Assembly: GCA_013076295.1 (NCBI GenBank) | Contig: RQOL01000660.1 | Span: forward strand, 1 to 64,000 | DNA: 64,000 bases | Source of the DNA: Sanderia malayensis | Lineage: Eukaryota; Cnidaria; Scyphozoa; Semaeostomeae; Pelagiidae | Reading direction: 5' to 3' | Part shown: piece after piece, positions 58,881 through 64,000 of the stretch | Numbering within the stretch: position 1 is the first letter of the stretch | How the letters are laid out: each line of letters opens with the position of its first letter | Made by a program: the position numbers and the translations under genes | The notes under the pieces: model-generated | What the model saw: the letters and a program-made list of their open reading frames with translations, nothing else | Databases searched by the model: none | Told to the model about the DNA's origin: nothing

Positions 58881-59509
58881 CCGTATTTCCTCTATTAAGC
58901 GCCCACTCTCCATTAACCGCCCCCCTCCAATAAGCGCCCACCCTAAAATCAAAAAATGTGAAATAAGCGCCCCCCCTCTATTAACCGCCCAGGGCGGTTA
59001 ATAGAATTCTTACATTTTCACTGTTTGGTTCAAATAATAGCGTAGAAACGTGAATAGACATCAATTCCTTTCTTTTATCAATGGAAATATATTCATTTTT
59101 AATGTTTGTCAATTCAATGTCCATGTGTGCGGCTTTACCATGCTGTCGCTTCTTCATTTCTTCTAAAAAAATGCTAACATAGCATTTTTTTAATGAAATG
59201 ATTAATGAAAATGAAAAATTAATGGAAAATGATGAATGAAAAAATGAAAATAATGAAAAAAATGCTAACATAGCATTTTTTTAACATATGTCAATAAATA
59301 ACATTCGGAACTTTGTTATTATTGATTACTGTTATATGCTATTATTGTTAATATAAGATTATTGTTTTGTTTTTGAAGATGTTCGATTTTAAAATTTTAG
59401 GACTATGAAATAACCGCCCCCCTCTAATAAGCGCCCCCCTCTAATAAGCGCCCACTCAATTTTGCGAAATATTTAATAAGCGCCCGGGCGCTTAATAGAG
59501 GAAATACGG
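58881..59509. mobile_element. MITE with CCGTATTT inverted termini (family member 3)
   Basis: A 629-bp element with ends CCGTATTTCCTCTATTAAGCG and CGCTTAATAGAGGAAATACGG, flanked by TA on both sides. Repeated AATAAGCGCCCCCC blocks lie near each end; the middle is AT-rich with two copies of AAATGCTAACATAGCATTTT. Confidence 0.88.
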
Positions 59510-59554
59510 TATTTTTTATTTCCAAAATCAGAGTGCCAATTGTTACTCAAGTAA

Positions 59555-60245
59555 AGGCCCGAATACACCTAGCTATTTTACATTATTTATTCTCCAGACA
59601 TCCCAAAAATAGTCCGTCGGGGGGGAAAAATCGAATTAACACCTTGTCAAAATAAGCAAAAGAAGCTGAGAATATTCGATGGAATAAAATCAAAACGTTT
59701 TGATTTTATTCCATCCGATATTCTCAGCATGATTTTGTGTTTCTAGCATAAAACTGCAGACATAAAGAAACCGACTGTCTGGTGACGTATTTCTGTAGTA
59801 TTTCAGAATTCCCAGTACTGAAATTCCAGTTTTTGGTCAATCAACATAAAAAAGACAATGTTCTTATGTTCCATCACATGCTTTATCAATGTATGTTCAT
59901 GGTAATTTATACTTTCCGCGTTCTTCGAGCGGGTGTCTCAAATCAACCTCACGCTGTATACCTTTATGTTCTTTTCTGTATTTTCAAGCAAATGAACATT
60001 AAAATGCTTGCGAAACTAAGAATGGTACAAATGAGGATTGTTTAAAACTCATTTAAATGCCCTATATCAATCATGTCCTCATATTTAGGCCAAGCAGTGT
60101 TCAAATGAATGGGTTTATTGAATATAGAATGGAATGTAGAATGGAAAATAGAACGCGCATATACACTTTGCAATGTTCCGTTATTTATTCCAACCGGGGC
60201 TATTTTGGGAATAAATAATGCGAAATAGCTAGGTGTATTCGGGCC
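59555..60245. mobile_element. Inverted-repeat element, possible TTAA target
   Basis: Ends AGGCCCGAATACACCTAGCT and AGCTAGGTGTATTCGGGCC, about 40 bp inverted. The right flank is TTAA; the left is GTAA, so a piggyBac-like TTAA duplication with one change is possible. Non-coding. Confidence 0.7.
59665..59728. repeat. 64-bp palindrome without spacer
   Basis: GCTGAGAATAT...CAAAAC meets GTTTTG...ATATTCTCAGC at a perfect dyad (AACGTT), with one small two-base mismatch per arm. Lies inside the element at 59,555-60,245. Confidence 0.85.
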
Positions 60246-60984
60246 TTAAGAAATAAAAAGCTTTATGGAACACTTTAAAATTAACGCGCAATTTTAGAAG
60301 CAACTTTTGTTTAAAAGTGATAGAAAGGTATTTCAAATTGTTGCAATAAACATTTTAGAAAATGATATCACTTAGAGCAATTTTAAGTTTTTTAGTGTGA
60401 TGTTTTAATGTTACTTGTCATCGAATGCCATTATGAAGATTAATATGCGCACGCACAATTTTTATTAAGATATTTATTGTATGACCGAGGCTCAATATTC
60501 TTAAAAATTTTCATTTCGAACCTGAAACTATTATTTAGTTATTGTTTACCGATTTTTTGTACACATATGTACATGTTGTATTTATTCATATCTTAATATA
60601 TATATTTTTTAGTTTAATATTAATTGAGAAGAGAACACACATTAATGAATAACCTTATCTTTGTTCTAATACCTGAGTCTTTTATTCTTACCTTCTAGCT
60701 ACTTGAAATATGGATATGGGTGGTGCCGGGCCTAGCAAATTCCGGGACAATGTTCAAAGGGGAACTCAAATATATTTGTCTCAATTACCAGTCTTTGTGG
60801 GAGCCTATTTGCTAAAGTGTATGGGGATTTTTGGCCAAGTGCCTGGTGATATTAAGGGTAACACGAGTTGCGTTCGTGCTAGACTTCTAACGGGCGTAAG
60901 TTATGATATCATGGTCACAGCTCAAGATATCTACTAACAAGTATGTATTGTGTATATTAATTCCATTATGGCTTAAAACAGGGA

Positions 60985-63120
60985 ATTGCACAATTAATTA
61001 TAACGATGTTTCATTGATTTATTCAGGAATGCCAAGTTTCGTGGATTTTGTAAAAGCAAATCAAGAAAATTCAAAAGATCACCCAGTAAGTCCTTTTTTC
61101 TGCTATATAATGAAGATTCATGGTTTCAGCTTTTATCTTTGGCCAGTTTACAACTAAAAGTAGCTTGAAATAGTCAAGTTTTGTCGTGAGGTGTTTCTGT
61201 TAGAATTCCACCCCAGAGCTGGGGACGGTAGTCAGAAGTTCGGTAGGCGATGTCTCGCTTGCGATGGTGCTGATAACGCTAAGGTTTGACGCAATAAAGA
61301 CAACGAACTTTTTGCGGTGCGGTACGGCTGACCCGAAGGCCGCCACTGTACCACTGGTCTTCAGACTGCTTACTCTCTGAATCTTAAACTCTTAAACTAA
61401 CTCAACTCTCTTACTTTACTCTATTTAAGTTTACAATAATAATCAAAACAAGCGTGGTGACATGGTGCTCCATTCTTATGCACCTGGGACCCTAGTGTGG
61501 ATTGGCACGCGCCTTCACACTTTCAAGCGGGTGCACCAGCCAACCACGCTCATACTTCACAATACTGCAAACAAATACGTGTCAAATACAAGATAACAAT
61601 TGTAGTTACAACGACCCACACAACAGTTTGCACAGCTATTTACAACGATGTTTCATTGGTTTATGCAGGAAAGGCAACGCTTGTAGATTTTTTAAAAGCA
61701 ATATCAAGAATATTCCGAACGCTCACCTGGTAAGTCCTTTTTTCCGCTTATACAATGAAGATTAATCGTTCAGGCTTTTATCTTTGGCCACTTTTGCAAC
61801 TAACAGTAACTCACAATAGTCAAGCTTGCACAGTTATTTATAACGATGTTTTATTGCTTCATTCAGGAATGCCAACGTTCTTGGATATTGTAAAAGGTAA
61901 TGCAAGAAAATCCAAGAAGGTCGCCTCGTAGGTCCTTTTTTTCCTATTGTATAATGAAGATTAATCGTTCAGGTTTTTATCTTTGGCCAGTTTTACAACG
62001 AACAGTAACTTAACATAGTCAAACTTGCACAGTTATTTATAACAATGTTTTATTCATTTACTCAGGAATGCCAAGTTTCGTTGATTTTGTAGAAGCAATA
62101 TCAAGAAAATTCCAAAAGGTCACCTGGTAATTCCTTGTTTTTTCTGTTGTATAATGAAGATTAATCGTTCAGGCTTTTATCTTTGGCCACTTTTGCAACT
62201 AACAGTAAATCAAAATGGATAAGCTTGCACAGTTATTGATAACGATGTTTTATTGCTTCATTCAGGAATGCCAACGTTCTTGGATCTTGTAAAAGGAAAT
62301 GCAAGAAAATCCAAAAAGGTCACCTTGTAGGTCCTTTTTTTTCTATTGTATAATGAAGATTAATCGTTCAGGTTTTTATCTTTGGCCAGTTTTACAACGA
62401 ACAGTAACTTAACATAGTCAAACTTGCACAGTTATTGATAACGATGTTTTATTGCTTCCATCAGGAATGCCAACGTTCGTAGATCTTGTAAAAGGAAATT
62501 CAAGAAAATGCAACGTCACTTGGAAGGTCCTTGTTTTTTCTGTTGTATAATGAAGATTAATCGTTCAGACTTTTATCTTTGGCCTGTTTTGCAACTAACG
62601 GTAACTCAAAATGGTCCAGGTTGCACAGTTATTTATAACGATATTTTATTGCTTCATTCAGGAATGCCAAGTTTCGTAGATCTTGTAAAAGGAAATTCAA
62701 GAAAATCCAAGAAGGTCACCTGGTAATTCCTTATTTTTTCTGTTGTATAATGAAAATTAATCGTTCAGGCTTTTATCTTTGGCCAGTTTTGCAACTAACG
62801 GTAACTCAAAATAGTCAAGTTTGCACAGTTATTTATAACGATGTTTTATTGCTTCATTTAGGAATGCCAAGTTTCGTTGATTTTGTAGAAGCAATATCAA
62901 GAAAATTCAAACAGGTCACCTGGTAGGTCCTTGTTTCTTCTGTTGTATAATGAAGATTAATCGTTCAGGCTTTTATCTTTGGCCTGTTTTACAACTAACA
63001 GTAACTCAAAATGGTCAAGCTTGCACAGTTATTGATAACGATGGTTCAGTAATTTATGCAGGAAGGCAAGGTTTTTAGATTTTGAATTGATTTGAAAGAG
63101 ATTTAAAATGTTCACCTGGT
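60985..63120 (+). repeat. About 199-bp tandem array, nine units, each with an exon-like block
   Basis: The element AGGAATGCCAA recurs at 61,026, 61,668, 61,866, 62,065, 62,266, 62,464, 62,661, 62,861 and 63,061 (spacing 197-201 apart from the LTR insertion). Each unit has a pyrimidine-rich TTTATTGCTTCATTCAG, then about 61 nt that read MPSFVDLVKGNSRKSKKVTW or a close variant, then GTAAGT- or GTAGGT-like sequence. The reading frame is open in eight of nine blocks. Either a satellite whose unit once held an exon, or alternative exons. Confidence 0.85.
61182..61625. mobile_element. Solo LTR, family 2, in the 199-bp array
   Basis: A 444-bp segment TGTCGTGAGG...CCACACAACA interrupts the first array interval. 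GTTT lies on both sides; removing it rebuilds the array sequence CAAGTTTGCACAG. It is unrelated to the family-1 LTRs. Confidence 0.7.
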
Positions 63121-64000
63121 ATGTCTTGCTTTTCTAAGTTTTTTAATGGACATTAATCGTTTGAGTTCATATCTTTCAGCAGTTGTTGAACTGGGAGTAG
63201 AGTAACTAACTATTCATCCCAAATATGGACAAATCCTGGATGAGAAATTCTTTGCTGGTTTTATCAGTTTCATGGAGCATTTTACAAATGAAATATAAGT
63301 TTTAAAATATTTTAATAAACTTCAGGTAATGTCAAATAATTATGGAATGTCTTAGTTACCTATCAATGCCAAATACGTTGTGTTCTCTTCTTCTTGCATG
63401 TTAGGGCACATATAGAAATTATTAATATAATAGTTTCTAAAATTTCTGTAACATGAGTAGGCTAAAAATATCCATACATACTATTGATTTCATCTATTTC
63501 GGATGAGAAGAAGTAAGCCGAGAACAATGGCCAAGAATGTTATAACATAAAGATCCCAATCATTTCCAACCAACTCTCGAAGATTCAGATATTTCCAAGA
63601 TACGTATTTCTTTAGAAATAAAAAGTGAATTCAGTTTAAGAATGCTTGAGCAATGATACATGGGGTTAGTTCAGACGGTGGTCGAGGTAGGTATCAACTG
63701 AGTGGGTGTTTAATAAGGATTCTCTACACCATTTTCACGTGAAATCTGAACCCTGGCGTGTTATTCATAAAAACAATGCTCTTTTTTGAAGATATTGTGC
63801 ACTAAATTATCATTTTAGATTAGAATCTCTATATGACTGTGCAATGTTCAATTTGTGACATCTTCGTTTGCAATCTTCGCTCAAGACATGAAAATTTGAC
63901 AACTGAGAATTTTAAACTCTTCCGGAAAAAGTTCATTGTCTGTATACTTAGCAACTTATTAAGAAAAAGTAACAAGGGGGGATAATTTCAATCAGAGCCA
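63121..64000. other. No recognisable gene
   Basis: AT-rich DNA with stops in all frames; nothing recognised. Confidence 0.45.

Noticed and set aside
60710..60937. 75-codon frame taken as a first exon of the repeat array
   Set aside because: Its donor (after 60,897) gives the wrong phase for the array blocks, and the alternative frame has a stop just upstream.

Overview
Animal nuclear DNA, AT-rich, with small introns, two host immune-signalling genes and a very high load of mobile DNA. The repertoire points to an early-branching animal, most likely a cnidarian: an A20 (TNFAIP3) and a TRAF3-like gene beside Penelope, CR1/L2-like LINE, copia- and gypsy-type fragments, many hAT and pogo-like elements, and THAP/SWIM, GCDT-type and USP/Ulp1 remnants. 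The lineage is an inference from gene content only. There is no sign of bacterial operons, CRISPR arrays or intact RNA genes.

Layout. 0-12.6 kb: a LINE (minus), a tandem array of tRNA-like SINE heads, a decayed Penelope-like reverse transcriptase (plus) and a fragment of a GCDT-motif protein. 13.6-18 kb: a complete four-exon A20 gene on the minus strand (930 codons, OTU domain plus six A20 zinc fingers), with a 17-copy 83-bp minisatellite immediately 5'. 21.5-24.4 kb: a hAT MITE and a copia LTR plus broken gag. 24.8-27 kb: a six-exon TRAF3-like gene on the minus strand (509 codons), bracketed by two inverted hAT MITEs and a 2.7 kb pogo-like inverted-repeat element. A20 and TRAF act in the same NF-kB/TNF-receptor signalling route, are co-oriented, and lie 7 kb apart.

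27.7-36 kb: interleaved pogo-like inverted-repeat elements, a hAT-like element, a LINE tail and a solo LTR. 36.5-38.1 kb: THAP and SWIM remnants on the plus strand. 41.6-49.5 kb: a minus-strand gene remnant with PHD-like, USP-type deubiquitinase and Ulp1-like pieces. Inside it lies a 2,988-bp inverted-repeat transposon with a 5-bp target duplication, coding for a 476-codon protein with FEN/PIN-like motifs; that reading frame is itself split by a 513-bp solo LTR. Removing each insert with its duplication restores frame, which fixes all boundaries.

52.6-56.0 kb: a complete hAT transposon with a perfect 8-bp target duplication and an uninterrupted 804-codon transposase, inserted in a gypsy-type gag remnant. 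56.8-60.3 kb: a LINE tail, a fold-back element and two MITEs, one holding a 64-bp near-perfect palindrome. 61.0-63.1 kb: a nine-copy ~199-bp tandem array in which each unit carries an exon-like block with splice-like edges, interrupted by a 444-bp solo LTR. Stretches not listed hold no feature I can support.
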